The notes: generated from the letters alone by a model not told the origin. A stretch of DNA of 64,000 nucleotides from Lutjanus erythropterus (GCA_020091685.1 CM034591.1:14228043-14292042); one strand, 5' to 3'; shown: positions 1 to 23,700, numbered from the stretch's first letter. Program-made: numbers and translations.

Positions 1-581
1 ATTTTGAAAAAGTGAATATCTTGATTAGTAAAATGGGGGTGAATGCACTACTTTAACTCAACCCCATGTGGAGACAGTGTCAAAGTAAGTCTAAGCTACC
101 TTGTCTTCTATGAAACATCTCCTCTGACATCTTAACAGTGGTCTTCACACGAAAGGTTCTGATGTTTTAGGGAGTTAAAAAATGGAAAACGTAAATATCA
201 AGCTATGAAGTGATCTTTTTCTGTCTTTGTATCCATTAACCCAGTCCTCTCCCCCATTCAAATGCACATGAAGCCAGTAAAATCAGTCGACACAGGCAAT
301 GAGGCATGTCTTGGGTCTACATGCACAGAGGTTCTGACAGAGCATCAGACCAGACAGATGCAGACACGCCACACTCACACGGCTGCAGGAGGACCAAGGA
401 AGGACACACAGCTATTTACTTACTCTCTAATTTGCCATCAAAATGAAACCAGGTGAAAAAACAGAAAGAAGGAAAATGATAAAGGACTAAGTTTTTATTG
501 TTAACAGACAAATGTGCAACAACATACAGGGGTAGTAGAAGGCAAGCCTTAGAAAGCCATGGTGGAAAGGAATAAATTACG
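1..581. other. usp8 intronic sequence, no feature seen
   Basis: This lies inside the usp8 intron that follows the last exon visible in the window. The next usp8 exon, expected to follow the residues DLNK, is not here, so the gene continues beyond the left edge. I see no coding exon, RNA gene or clear repeat in this stretch. Confidence 0.6.
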
Positions 582-1117
582 TACAACCCCAATTTCAAAA
601 AAGTTGGGATGTTATGCAAAACATAAATAAAAACAGAGTGCAATGATTTGCAAAATCTTTGACCTGTATTTAATTGAATACAGTACAAAAATAAGATTAA
701 CTTTTTTGTAAATACATATACACTATACTATACACTAATCCTGAATTTCATGCCTGCTACAAGTTCCAAAAACATTTTTTTTACCAGTGTGCTACTTCAC
801 CTTTTCTTTTGATAACACTCAATGTGCGTTTTGGAAGTGCGGAAACTAATTGCTGAAGTTTAGAAAGTAAAATTCTTTGAAATTCTTTCTTGATATACAA
901 CTTCACACGTTCAACAGTTCGGGGTCATATTTTGTTTTTCATAATGCACCACATGTAGAATGTGTCTTGCCATAACGTTTATCAGTTTGAGCATTAAATA
1001 TCTTGTCTTTGTACCGTAGTCATTTGAATAAAGGTTGAAAATAATTTGAAAATCATTGCATTCTGTTTTTATTTATGTTTTACAGAGTGTCATAACACTT
1101 TTGGAATCGGGGTTGTA
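582..1117. mobile_element. Non-autonomous DNA transposon with ~75-bp inverted termini
   Basis: The left end begins tacaaccccaatttc and the right end finishes with its inverse, ggggttgta. About 75 bases on each side pair as imperfect inverted repeats, sharing the words aacataaataaaaacaga and atgcaatgattt. The interior has no open frame. The element at 26075-26720 has a related left terminus and still carries mariner-type transposase words, so this one is probably a Tc1/mariner-related MITE. It lies in a usp8 intron, about 130 bases from the nearest exon. The family assignment is from memory. Confidence 0.75.
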
Positions 1118-1248
1118 TTTATTCACTCAATATTTAATTAATGGTGAGCATATTTAGATGATTTTTCTGTTTTTTTTTTTTGTGTTCCTAGCAGACATTG
1201 AAACCTTTTTAATGGAAAGCCACACCCGTGGTTATGTGTGTGTGCTAC

Positions 1249-11262
<10,014 letters not shown>

Positions 11263-11334
11263 CTTGGCGGGTGTGTTCAGTCAGAGCTCACAGGCAGACG
11301 ACCAGTCAGTGTTGCACACCAGCTCTGAACATCT
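11263..11334 (-). other. usp8: usp8 5' UTR exon portion
   Basis: On the minus strand a good splice acceptor (a T-rich tract, then GCTTCAG) precedes position 11334, and 72 bases of non-coding sequence then lead to the usp8 ATG at 11262-11260. The first, non-coding exon should lie near 12.2-12.5 kb. Three plausible donors are visible there, after positions 12432, 12330 and about 12222, so I cannot fix its end. Confidence 0.55.
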
Positions 11335-11454
11335 CTGAAGCAAAAAAATAGCAAAATAAGTAAACACGCTGAAACATTCAACAACCCCTGCTCCTAAACA
11401 CATATATTGGCTTTGTTAAATACACAATTCTAATTGGTTAATTGCAGCTTTCTA

Positions 11455-11830
11455 AGGTCAGTTATTTCTGTACAGCAGTCCGTTGCTATGGACACCTTTC
11501 TGATCATAGAGTCGGGAGGGGCGATAAAATAATTGTTACAACACTAAATTCGTTTTAAAATGAATATTTTGGGTAAAATTATTGATTTTTTGGGATTCAT
11601 AATCATAATAGTACAACAAGCAGAATAGTGTAGCTACAGTGAGCAGGTTACCATTGCGAAATAAAGCCATAACTTTTAAAATTAATATTTTGTGTCACAT
11701 AGTTAAAAGTGTGCCAAATATATAGAGAGTATATGAGGGTTTTTTTGTTTGTTTATTTGTTTGTTTGTTTTTTGTAAATATTCATGTCGGGGTCCTGCCT
11801 TTATTTCGCAATAATGACCTGCTTACTGTA
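11455..11830. repeat. Interspersed repeat, one of three copies in the window
   Basis: The segment runs from ccgttgctatggacac to tttatttcgcaataatgacc. The terminal words (ggtcctg, ttatttcgcaataatgac) recur at 38500-38760 in the same orientation and at 15265-15400 inverted. The family is unknown to me, with no coding capacity. This copy sits in the first usp8 intron, close to the promoter. Confidence 0.5.
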
Positions 11831-11949
11831 CATTATCCCCAACATGACGTTAGCTTACATTTAGCATAAGTTGGTATTAGCATGCAGCATTTAAAAATGG
11901 CCAGAATGGGGATACGGGAGACTGAAGACATGACATATCGATGATGAAT

Positions 11950-12560
11950 TAACGTTGAATCTAGCGTTAGCTATCGTAGAGTCTTGTTCTCACTGTTAGC
12001 ATATTAGCCAACATTAGGTAGCTTGTGCTTGTAGTTAGCTGGCGCAGGATATGTCAACACTGACGACAACAACATGTAATAGTTTACTAGCAAACGTTAG
12101 CCGCGACTCCCTGCCTTGACGGTATCCCCGGTGGCCACCAAACGGGGACTTTATTCGTCGTAGAGCATAAACGAACAAATGCACACAATTTAGTTCATAA
12201 AACGTTAACATAGTTTTGTTACCTTTCGAGTTAGCCAGCTAGCTCCGTTTGTTAGCAAGCTACGCTCCGAGCTCACGCAGTTATTAGGTTAGCTTCTGTG
12301 AGCTATTTAACAACAGCACAAGTACTCACGGCTATATTGGCATTCAGCAGTAAAAAGATGTCCTCTGGTAATAATGCCGACACATATATAGTGGCCAATT
12401 GTTCGTAAAACGACGTAAATATAAAAATTACCTCTTTATCACCCGTTGCTTACACTTTAGCTACTTTTTTTTGACAGCTGATTTCTGATTCCCTCTTCCG
12501 CCTCCTTTTCTTCTTCTCCTTTCAGATTTAGCGGCAGCTGGCATCTTTACTGTTGCAATG
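11950..12560 (-). promoter_or_regulatory. usp8: Probable usp8 promoter region
   Basis: This is the likely start region for usp8. It is locally richer in CG dinucleotides than its surroundings. On the minus strand a GGCGGAAGAGG motif near 12492-12502 fits an ETS-type site, followed by several candidate first-exon donors. No TATA box is evident, in keeping with a housekeeping gene. Start sites are inferred from position only. Confidence 0.45.
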
Positions 12561-14059
12561 CTGCCACCCTCTGGACAACATTTCCTGCTTCACTGACCAC
12601 TTTCTCGGTCCTGTCCCACCTTCTCATTACTGCCCCCACCACCTCCACCTCTCTGGTATAATGTACATATATTTTGGGGGTCAAAGTTTCAGAATATACA
12701 ACATTAAACATAGTTGGAACCTCCAAACATGAAATCATTGAAATGATTCATAAACACAAGTCATAAACATAAACTGCTCTAACCAGATACAGAATGAACA
12801 ACATATTTAAGCGATTTTGCTATGATATACACACTGGATGACAATTATCCTAATTCCTGCATAAGTTTTGCTCCTCTTCAACTAGTAGTTGTATTTCCCT
12901 GCATAACTCACCATCTGATCCCACTGTACTGTGCTCAGCCTGAAAGACCACAATATAAAGATCAACTTTCTCTCTGTTACTAACATGTAAAAGTAAAGGT
13001 AAAGGCCAACTCCATACAACCACAGATTGCAATTATACAGTCAAATTCATTCTCTGCATTTAACTCATCCTCTAAGGAACAGTGGGCAGTGAGTGTGCAG
13101 CGCTCAGGGACCAACTCCCCACAAGATGAGTATCACTGCTGTATGCTTTCATCGCATGTTTCAGATGGTTTGCATTGTTCATATACCAGTCAGATGCATT
13201 CCTGCAATGTTCTCTTTTTAGCCCTGCCCTCTACTCTTGCACAACTTGAACCACAACCCTGTATAGACAGTCTACAGCAGTGACATTCAACATGTGGCCC
13301 ATGGGTCTAATCTGGTCCTTGGTAGAGTGGCTCTCCATCCAGTTTCGAATTCACAATGAAAATCAACTGATTCACACTGTTTTTCATTTTCCAGCTAATT
13401 TTAAAGTTGTATAAACTTCTTGAAACCAGGGACAGCTTTCTTATAAAATTAAATATACAGTGTGCCCTCACCAAAGAAAAGGCACAAGTTTTTACACATA
13501 AACAGTCATATCAGTGGAAAAACATGGCCTGAAAACCTAAATGACACTTGAATTATTTGTTGGCTTATGCAACACATTGTGGTTGTAGCTGAAGTGGCAT
13601 TGACACGAATCCATGTATCATTAATGTTTAACAGTCGGTTATTGTTTGATTGTACAGTCAGCTTTTTTTAAAACATGAGCAATTAAGTTTTTATATTGTG
13701 TTTAATCGTTATATTGAAGAAGGTGTTGTGCGTTGCACAAATTTGTAGGCTGCATCAATACCGTTTTTTGTATTGCACTCTTAAAAACACAAAGTAATCA
13801 AAGTTCTGCATAAGATTAAAATGAAAGAACATAATTAAGAGGACAGTGCAATCAAAAAATAGAATTACTGCCTCATAGGTGTGTTTCCAGCAACCAGTCA
13901 AGTCACAGTTTACATTCATGTCTGTCCATATATTCATATAATGTACATGGTAAAGACTTTGACGGACTTTAATATGAACTACCTGGAAATTTTACATAAT
14001 TAGCTTATGAGCTGTGGCCGAAAATGGGTTTAATGAGGTCATCATGACCTTGACCTTTG

Positions 14060-14270
14060 ACCACTAAAATCTAGTCAGCTCATCCTTAAGTTCAAGTGGA
14101 CACTTGGAGCAATTTCCTCAAAGTGTTCCTGAGATATTGCCTTCATGAGACAGTGATCTTTTTTGTTTGAAGAAATTCCCTGAAGACGCTCTTGAGATAC
14201 TGCGTTCACAAGAATTGGATGATCTGAAGTTGAACCTGAAATGTGGGGCCAAAAAACAGGAGGGGGTTTC
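14060..14270. repeat. Degenerate interspersed repeat with two internal sub-copies
   Basis: The block starts with gaccttgacctttgacc. It then shows two related sub-units, ttcctgagatattgccttca near 14125 and ctcttgagatactgcgttca near 14190, about 65 bases apart. I recognise this wording as a common fish interspersed repeat. It is non-coding. Confidence 0.5.
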
Positions 14271-15264
14271 AAGGTTTTTATGAATTTTGACTCACAGAGG
14301 CCCTTCAGCATACAGTCATGGATGTGCACAATAAAATAGGCTGATTGATCCAGTAGTATCCAAGATGAGCACAGATACACACACATGCAAGTGATCAAAT
14401 GAATTCCTGATTTTCACCTTTATTCATAGGCAGTTTCATCATTAATTAGTGTGTCTTTTCTGCTCCTGTTTCTGACTTTTGGCTTGAATCATCAAGCTTT
14501 TCTTTGTGATCGACTGATGTCATGTTGATATTTTCAGGTTATTTGAATAAAAGCACCAGAATAGGATCCATCAGGAGGCACTTTGACTTTGATGTCACAA
14601 GGCACAGCTCAAGCTTCAGTTGCACAATTATGTTTAAACCTGCTTTCATCAGGCTTGGACTGCCGGACGTAAAGGCACACAAGGAGAACAATAGGCACAG
14701 TGTGCTCCACTTCATATCACATAACACTTATTTTGTGTATTGTACCACACACATACGTTATTCTGGTCATTGCCTCCTGCCTTTAGTGGGATCAAAAGTC
14801 TGTGCGGCAGTTATTGCTCCAATTCAAAGAGCTTGTGGGTTTAAGACCAGCAATAATTCAGAGCATTTGCAAGAATACACTTTCAAATCGTGTTTTGTGG
14901 AAAACAAACACACTGTTCACGTGTCAATTGTGAATTTAATAGCAAACTTGATCTTAACCAGTGGTTGACCATGGGTTTTTAATGGTGGATACTGATGTTT
15001 AGAAGGTGGGTAGATAATAAAATAATAATAAAAACAAAGAAAAGCTATGTGTATTTACATTATTTCATGTACATTGGTTATTTCAGCCAGTAACATGATG
15101 TTTTAGGTGGTTTTCTCCTTAAATTAAAAAAATACATTGGGTTATGTTGTACATTTTAGAACATAACTGATATTTAAAGGAGAGAGATTTGCACTATGTC
15201 AAGAGCAATGTCATTCATCTGCATTATTCTGTACATTATGTAAGAGATAATTTACAGTGAGTGG

Positions 15265-15430
15265 GTCATTATTACAAAATAAACCCCGACAGGATGATGC
15301 AGGATGTAATAATGATCCACTCACATAAAAAAAATCAACACAAAATATTAATGTAAAATAAGTTTTATTGATTTAAAAAATAATTTTATTGCCCCTCACA
15401 TACAGTCACCTGTATGCAGTGTTAATAAAT
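15265..15430. repeat. Second copy of the 11455/38500 repeat family
   Basis: The words gagtgggtcattattac, aaaataaaccccgacagg and ttttattgatttaaaaa match the other two copies, the first two as reverse complements. The block is partly palindromic: gggtcattatt near 15266 and aataatgatccactcac near 15309 pair with each other. Confidence 0.45.
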
Positions 15431-16216
15431 AATGCATATACAGTGTGCAGACTTTTTCTATCAAACGAACTTCTGATACATAACATCTAAGTTTATTAAA
15501 TCTACAGTTTTAATATTAATGAAAAGGATAAGTGGTTTCAAATAGCTTAGATAAACATCCTGTGGTGCTTTATTAGCTTCACTGAATCAGTGGAATGAAT
15601 TGATTGCCTCTCATCATGGTCTCTGTGGTGAAACACTGACGTGTGCTTTCTTAGCATGTTTGGATTATGGTCAGATTTGCGTCCAACCATTGGCTTCCCC
15701 AGAGAAGCAGAGGAGAGCTCGCACATGTGGAGCAATAATGCACAGCAAACAGCACAGAGTGTGAACGGTCCAGGTGCTGCCGCAGCTTTTGTCAGAGTTT
15801 AAAAGGCAGCGATAAGCTGTGACATAGATGGGCTTGCCCTCATCATCCCATTACCTTTTATAGTATGTTCATTCATTGTCGGTTCTCCTTTATACTTAAC
15901 CTCTTTATTTGTTTATGTAGAGTCAACATTCAAAACAAATATTGCTTTGTTCTGACAGCCATCTTCTGTAATGTTTTCAGGCAAGATGAGAAGAGGAAAT
16001 AGCACAGAATGCTAAATAAATAGCACAGAATGTTAAACATTATGCCACTGTGATATTTGCATCATACAGTATGATAAACATATATTGGGATAGAAGAGCA
16101 GAAGTAAGTGTGTTTTATACCACTATTCACTTTAAACTGGGAAAATGTACGGTAATTGTTGTGCCTTCACCAAAATTATATTAGCATGTAATTAATCATG
16201 AAATGGTAATAGAAAC

Positions 16217-16310
16217 TGAAACAGATATTCATTCATTCATTCATTCATTGTCCGTAACCACTTATCCTTGAAGGGTTGCGTGGGGCTGGAGTCTATCCCA
16301 TATACAAATA
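16217..16310 (-). mobile_element. L2-type LINE 3' tail with (GAAT)n
   Basis: An (ATTC)n run at about 16229-16250 is followed by gtccgtaaccacttatcct and ggctggagtctatccca. In fish genomes I recognise this as the 3' end of an L2/CR1-like LINE. The simple-repeat tail at the left places the element on the minus strand. It is strongly 5' truncated. Confidence 0.55.
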
Positions 16311-16838
16311 TATTAAAATAGTTGAATAATCTTGGTTCATTAATTGATTGATTGATTAAAGGAATAATCAGTAGGATTTGTCTGTGATGTTCTTAAACGC
16401 ATCAGAAAGGTAGTGGATTTTTGAGTCACAGGATGTCACATATCAACTTTGGGGGTTCGTAAAGCATCCTGAGCTCAGCAAAATGACGACAAGAAGAGAC
16501 CTCCGACCTTCGCAGTTGAAAGGAAACACGTGACGTCCGCAGTGGAAGTTGTTCTTCTTCTTGTCGCTTTTTTCCTGTGTGAAGGCCGCCTTCTGCGCAA
16601 TCATGATTTCATTCTTAAAATGAAATCAAGATCATGAAAAAATTAGCACGCAGATTCCAAAAATATACACGAAGTTTATTCATTAAATATTCTAAAAGTT
16701 GATTGCATCTAAAGGCTTCACACAATATTTTAAATTATGGATATGAACTTAATTCAGTAAGTCTTTAAAAAGTCACCAATTCTTTAAAATGCTGTAATGT
16801 TTACATAAAATTTATGTATTACACATGGAGAATAAATC

Positions 16839-16839
<1 letters not shown>

Positions 16840-16876
<37 letters not shown>

Positions 16877-16912
16877 AAGTAAAAAAAAAATAAAAGTAAA
16901 AAATAAAATAGA
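16840..16912. repeat. A-rich simple repeat
   Basis: A run of about 30 adenines is followed by further A tracts interrupted by single G or T bases. It may be a retroposon tail or simple slippage. No body of a retroposon is recognisable next to it. Confidence 0.8.
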
Positions 16913-17597
16913 CAACATGACGGACCTCCGCAATAGAGCACCTCCGCAGTTGCAGTTGCAGGTTGGCATTCACAGAAAAAAAGGTAACAATAAGAGAAAT
17001 ATTAATATGAAGGAGATTAGAAAAGAAAAGGAAAAAAAAAGAAATTGATCAAAGAAAACAAGCAAGGCAATGAAATAAAAGACAATGAAATTATTGATTA
17101 CAGACCAGACTCCTTCCACAGTGATAAAAGTTAGTCAAATATTAAAGTGCAGGGTGTTAAAGTGCTACAGGTGCCACTGAAAGTGCTAAGTGCTGATATT
17201 ATTGCATTGATTGCATGTGATCTTAAAGTGCTTAGTGGATTGCATGCTTCCCTATTGTGTTATTGCAGGTGCAGTAAATGCATGGTGACATTTCATATGG
17301 AAAATATATTTCAGATACACAGGAGGGAATAATTGATAAGTAAAATAAATGGACATATAAATTAAAGTGTGATGTCTTCTCTTTATGTAGAAAATCTTTG
17401 TTCCAGGTGCAGAGAAACTGATGCACAAAGAACAATGTATTATTTTAACTCTTAAAATGCTAAATAGTCTCATCACTGAGCTGTGAATAGATCATTATAA
17501 GAGGGTAAATAAATACAAATATGGAGTCAATGACTGACCAATGATTCCAGTGATGGAAAGAAAAACCTGTGAAAGTCTATCGTTTGGTGCTTTCAGT

Positions 17598-17667
17598 GCG
17601 TCATCATTCCAGGGTGTGTCCTTCACAGACAGGTCTATATAGTGCTGTCATCTCTGCCACTGAATAC
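17598..17667 (+). promoter_or_regulatory. hdc: hdc core promoter with TATA box
   Basis: A TATATA box lies at 17636-17641, about 96 bases before the hdc start codon, which predicts a start near 17667 and a 5' UTR of about 70 bases. Upstream, gtgcgtcatc (near 17597-17606) resembles a CREB/AP-1 half site. A TATA-driven, inducible promoter fits the cell-type-restricted expression known for mammalian HDC. The factor site is only a motif match. Confidence 0.5.
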
Positions 17668-17736
17668 ACAAAGCTTCACTGAAGCCACCTGTCACACATA
17701 ACAGATCATCTCACAGAGCTCTCATCCAAAGTAAAA

Positions 17737-20700
17737 ATGCAGGCTGAGGAATACAATCGCAGAGGTAATAAGAGGTTCCATTTTACAATATTGACTTGTT
17801 CTGTCTGTGTCCAGCTATCACAGCGTCTGTTTCTCTGATTAGGTAAAGAGCTTGTGGACTACATCACTCAGTACCTGAGCTCCATCAGGGAGAGGAAGGT
17901 GATTCCAGATGTGAAGCCAGGTTACATGAAGGAGCTTCTCCCTGACACTGCGCCTACAGAGCCGGAGGACTGGGAGAGTATCTTCAACGACATCGAGAAA
18001 GTCATCATGCCAGGAGTAAGTTCCTAATGTCACCCATCAGCATGTCAGTGATCTGAAACAATGGCAAGGAAGCAAGAATTTTCTCATCTTTTTCTCCAGG
18101 TGGTTCACTGGCAGAGCCCCCACATGCATGCCTACTACCCCAGCCTGACCTCATGGCCCTCTATGCTCGGGGACATGCTGGCTGATGCCATCAACTGTGT
18201 TGGATTCACCTGGGTAAACTCACATCTTTTTTTCTCCACTACATTTGGGTAAAGTCTGGTAATTTAGGGCATCAGGTAAAATGGGACTCTTTCGATATTA
18301 GCAGCCAATCAACAACTATGTCCTTGCATTGTTGATAACAAGGATGGAGATGGCAAGGATTAAAAAAAAATATTGGTCCCAGAGCATGCAAAGTCAGGGC
18401 ACTGAGGTCACTGAGAGTCTTTTTAATTTTTTAATTTGTAATATTATATAACACCCAGTGGCACAAAAAATAAGCTTAAATTTGATATTTTACTAAAATG
18501 AAAGCACCATGTTTCAAGGCTCCCAGAAAAGTTGGAGCAAAAATGAGGACAGTATTAAGGGTCTGATTATTTAATGAACTATGGCTAAACTAATAAAAAA
18601 ACAAATAAGCATGACACACAATCGTTGTCATAAAATGTTCATTTAAAGTGTCAAACTGTTAAAACTACTTAGTTGTATGGTGTGTTGTGAACAAAGGTTG
18701 GCATGCATCATCTTGCCAGCAGAACTGAACAGCTCTGTCTGCGTAACTGCATTATATTATGTGTATATTTTAATGGAAAATTTAATCTGAAGGCATTTTA
18801 AACCAGGACAAGCCAGACACAGCTGTACCATGTGGAATATGCCTCATTGTCCAGATGAATTTGAGTAATGAATGTGAGAACACTTGACAGGCAATGTAGG
18901 GCAAATCTTGCAAAATACTGGACTTTCAATGTAACATGAAACTGAATTTTAGAACAGAGTCACTGAAAAATTCATAATGTTTGTCATCTTGTGTTGATTT
19001 TCTCTTTATGGAAATAAGAACACTGCAGCTAAAACAAAAAAAAGTTACAACACCAAAAGTAGATGCAGGATGTTGCATTTGATTAACTTTTATATTTTTA
19101 TAGTAGACTTATGTGAAAGAGTTGCCCCAACAGGGCAGGAAAATTAAGCTAAAAATCTGATCTTTTTCTAAAGTGAAAGCATCATGTTTCTAGGCTTCCA
19201 GAAAAGTTGGGGGAAAGTATAATTAGTGGTGGGAGGAGAGAATGAAGAGTGTGATAAATAAATAGAAGAATAAGACAATTGCTGAGAGTATTTAACCCTT
19301 TAAAACAAATATACAATACAATACAGATACAATTATTCTTCAGCTAAGATGAATTGTTTGGTGTCCTTTTTAAAACATCAGTTATTGTCTGATTTTACCT
19401 GAACATATCATCAGAGTGGTGTAGGGGCTCTTGATGTGTCTGAAGTAAGCATTTTACTAGCCAACATGTTTTCGTAAGTAAAGATCCATAACAACTTCTG
19501 AAAGTAAAACTCCAGTTATCTTCAGAAATTTAGGTGGTTTCGTAGTAATCAAGTGTCCCAAATTACCTGACTTCACCCCACCTAAAAGCAGCACAAACAT
19601 CACAACAATGAGGTCATACCATCCAAATAAATAAAATCGTCTGTGCTGGTTTTGATCAGGCCTCCAGTCCAGCTTGCACAGAGCTGGAAATGAATGTGCT
19701 GGACTGGTTGTGTAAAGCACTGGGGCTCCCCTCCTTCTTCCTGCATCACCATCCTGACAGCAGAGGCGGAGGCGTGCTGCAGGTTTGCGACTCCTTGATC
19801 TATTTTTTTTTTTTTAACTCATAAACCTTAATCTCTGGGGTAACTGTGAGTTTATAACCGTTGCATCTCCTACCCGACTCCCCTGTTAGACCACCGTCAG
19901 TGAGAGCACGCTGGTTGCTCTGCTGGCAGCCAGGAAAGACAAAATATTGCAGCTGCGGGCTGAGCTCGACCAGGACGTGGACGACTCAGTGCTGAATTCA
20001 AGACTGGTGGCCTACGCTTCAGATCAGGTCAGCATCTTGTCCAATGTCTTCCCATCAATCAGATGAAACACAGACAAACTGATCTGGTGTGTGACTGCGT
20101 TTATAGGCTCATTCCTCAGTTGAGAAGGCAGGTCTGATCTCTCTGGTGAGGATCAGGTTTCTGCCCACTGATGAGCGGTTGTCCCTGAGAGGAGACACTT
20201 TGAAACAGGCCATAGAAGAGGACCGGTGCAGGGGACTGGTCCCCGTCATGGTAGGTGTTTGACACTGAAGGACGGGTGGGTATCATGGGGCTGTTTATGT
20301 GAAGGATTTAAGAATCATACCTGCACTGTAAAAAATCATATTTCAGTGGAAATTGAAGTAATGTTATGTTTTAAATGAGTAACCAGATTTCTGCTTTACT
20401 GATGGTTAGTGGTGTCTATTTATGTGTATTATAACATCTTGAAATTACTTTCCCTTAATCTGCTGTAACCAATTCAGGTGGATAATTTTTTTTTTTGTAT
20501 CTATCATAATACAAAATATAATTGTCTTGCATTCTTTCCAAGTCACCAAGAGAAAATGTCAGCTCAACTCCAGGTGAAAAAAAATCTGAAAAGACAAGCT
20601 GAAGTAATTTTGTAATGATTCAAAACAAGCAATCTTTTCTAGTCAAAATAACATGTTATTAATTTAGCTGTACTTGAGAAAACATGTTCAATAAGCTGAA

Positions 20701-23700
20701 GATATTAAGTTGAACCAACGACCCTTCAATCACACTGACAATATTGAAAATTTTATTTCCTTTTTCATTTTCAGTTTGAAGAGTCAAACCTTAATTTCAC
20801 ACAAAGAACCTGTAAGCTGCAGCCGCTCCCGTTTGAGCATCTTTGTTCTAGCATTGGCACAAAGACAAAACAACCACGACATATCTTAAAGTGTAGTAAA
20901 GTTTTCATCATAAATGTTTTCTTTCTTCAAACTATAAAAAAGACGGGCCTCATTCAAGTCAAAGGACTTCAAGTTATAAGAACTAATTTTCTTAAGTTCT
21001 GAAAATAAATACTAGAAATTTTAAGTTTGATTAACTTGAGCAAATAAAACTTATACATTTATGTTAATGAGAAAAGATTAGTTGATTCCACCAAATTCCT
21101 GTAGGTTTTTCTTTTACAGTGAAGACGTAATGAAATTCATGTCCTGCTTGTTTATTGTTTTCCCAACAACCTAACATCTGGAATGATTTCCAGCAACTGA
21201 CCTTCAGACCTCTGGGGACCATGAGGGAGTTTTCCACTGTTCTCTACTGTCAGACTAATAGCCAGTATTTCCACTTTCAGTGTTTCCATTTTATGTTGTT
21301 TTGCTTCTACTCCATTAGATTTCAAAGGGATGTATTGTACTTTTACCGCATTTGCCTGAGAGATGTAATTACTAATTACCTAACAAAATGAGATTTTCTA
21401 CAAAACAAACAAACAAACATATAAGCTTGTGAAATACAACACATTTTCACAGGTTAAACCAGTGGTTCTTCTTCCACCACTGCAAATAGCTAAATATTCA
21501 CCTTCACAGTATATTTAAATGAAATAGAAACAATGCTGCCAAGAAGTTCAAAATGCTAAATTGTTTTTTAAAAAAAGCACCGTAAGGAAAATATGGTACA
21601 TAAAACGGTAATATTAAAAATGAATTATGTACAATTCATAGGGCTAAAACATCAAAGAAACACTGGTGTGTATCTTTTGATTATTGATTTTGATGATTAA
21701 ATTATACAACAACATATTGACATTAGATGTAACATTTTATTCATGGTTTTTGTTTATCTCCTGTTCAGCTCTGTGCCACTTTGGGAACTACAGGAGTGTG
21801 TGCCTTCGACAATCTATCTGAACTGGGACCAGTCTGTACGTCTTCAACTTTATGTCTCAATAATCTCTGTTTTAACATTTCATGTGAAATCAGTACATTG
21901 AGATAAAATAGAGGATTGGAGTCTTTGTATTAAAAGATTTTTTTTACAGGTGCAGAGGAGGGACTGTGGCTCCATGTTGACGCTGCGTACGCCGGCTCAG
22001 CCTACGTCTGTCCTGAGCTCCGCTGGTCTCTGAAGGGCATCGAATTTGCTCAGTCCTTTGTCTTCAACCCTGCCAAGTGGATGATGGTGCATTTTGACTG
22101 CACTGCTTTCTGGTGAGTAAGAACATCAAACATCTTATCTCACATCTATAGAATAAAAAAACAAACCTATGAAAATAGGTTTGACATTAAACAAAAACAT
22201 CAGAGCCCAAATTAATAAAGAATGTTCGTTTATGTGTTTTATTTTTGTTTTCTCAGGGTGAAGGATAAATATAAGCTCCAACAAACGTTCACTGTCAATC
22301 CTGTTTACCTCAGACATGACAACTCGCAGTCAGCCACTGACTACATGGTATGACACTGTCATGTCGTCACCAAGTTAAAGATTCTGTCATCTCAGTGAGT
22401 CATCTCATGCAATGATGCTGCTTTCCTCTGTTGTTCAGCACTGGCAGATTCCCCTCAGCCGACGTTTCCGTTCTATCAAACTCTGGTTTGTTATGCGCTC
22501 CTTTGGACTGAAAAACCTCCAGGCTCATATCCGACATGTAAGTGGCATTCAGTTCATGTTTTAGGAAAAATATTATCTATAGCCACCACTGACCAGCCCC
22601 AAGAACAACTCCCTTTTTTCTTTACCTCTTTTTGTCATCCACACCTACCATACACACACACACACACACACACACTGCAGTGCTGATGCATTGTGTTAAT
22701 GGACAATAGATCAGGAATATTCACACATATCGGAGGAAAACTCCACACATCACAGAAACTTTGGCTGCTCATTTACTGCGGGGCATTTTGAAATGACAAT
22801 ACGGAGCCTGTCTAAGCAGACGCTTCAGTGTGGCAATCAGGCGAGCGTGATGATGATGTGATTTTTGCAGTCTAGACAATGTGTTACTCTGAAAGGGCCA
22901 CAGGTGGGAGTCGACCCAGCACCCGCTGCAGAGGACTGATAGCCTCAGTACATGGGGCACACACTCAATCAACTGAGCCACAGGGGTGCCCTGACAAACT
23001 TTTTGGTTTAATTCATGTTATGCCCAGAACACACCTATGATTAATTAAGAGACCGAATACAACGCTGCATCTTGTGCCTTACTTTGCACCCAGATTATGT
23101 GCCATTTAGCAAAGTGAAGTTGGACACTCCCTAAAGGCACTTGCATCATTTGCTTTAGACCATGCACTATAGATTTGCCAAGTTTGGGAGCTGTTGTGGT
23201 TTCTGAGACACAGACACGCTAAGGACCCAGAAAATAGAAGAAGAATCATAAGAAATACCATAGGGCAGTGGTTTTCAAACTGGGGTGCAGAAACCAGCAG
23301 GGGTCCTTGAGTGTGTTGAAGTGGGTCCCCACCAAAAGTAGGAACAGAATGTTTCTCACACTTTTATAACATTCTTTGTAAGTTAGAACAACAAGAGAAA
23401 AAATAGGGTTGGCCCCTTTATATAGTAATTTAGTAATTTACTGTGATCATAGTTCTGTCAAGGACTGATTAAGACTTTATTATGGGATTCCTTAAGACAA
23501 AGGGTCTATGGTCCATTGTGCATCTATTTTGGGAGTGTTTGACATGAAAAAGTTTGGGAACCTCTGCAACAATTTACTAGTAGCTTGGCTGCTTGGAAAT
23601 GAGGAACCTTGCATAAGCATACTGTATGAAGTTCAACCCACAGAATTTTATTTGCTTTAAAGTTTCACAATCTCCATATATGTTGTGTCTGTCTTTTTTC

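Larger units (their letters stand above)
12561..17600. other. Intergenic spacer between usp8 and hdc
   Basis: The spacer separates the divergently transcribed usp8 and hdc. Open frames here are short, lack splice context and look random. It holds the repeats listed separately at 14060-14270, 15265-15430, 16217-16310 and 16840-16912. No gabpb1-like exon is visible, although that gene lies between HDC and USP8 in human as I recall. Confidence 0.6.

Noticed and set aside
14522-14968. 148-codon plus-strand frame in the usp8-hdc spacer
   Set aside because: There are no recognisable domains, no codon-usage or splice evidence, and the flanks are repeat-like. Length alone is weak support in a window of this size.
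22880-22992. Possible tRNA gene on the minus strand
   Set aside because: A- and B-box-like words are present, but no cloverleaf with a proper acceptor stem and anticodon loop can be drawn. The sequence continues like a tRNA-derived SINE.
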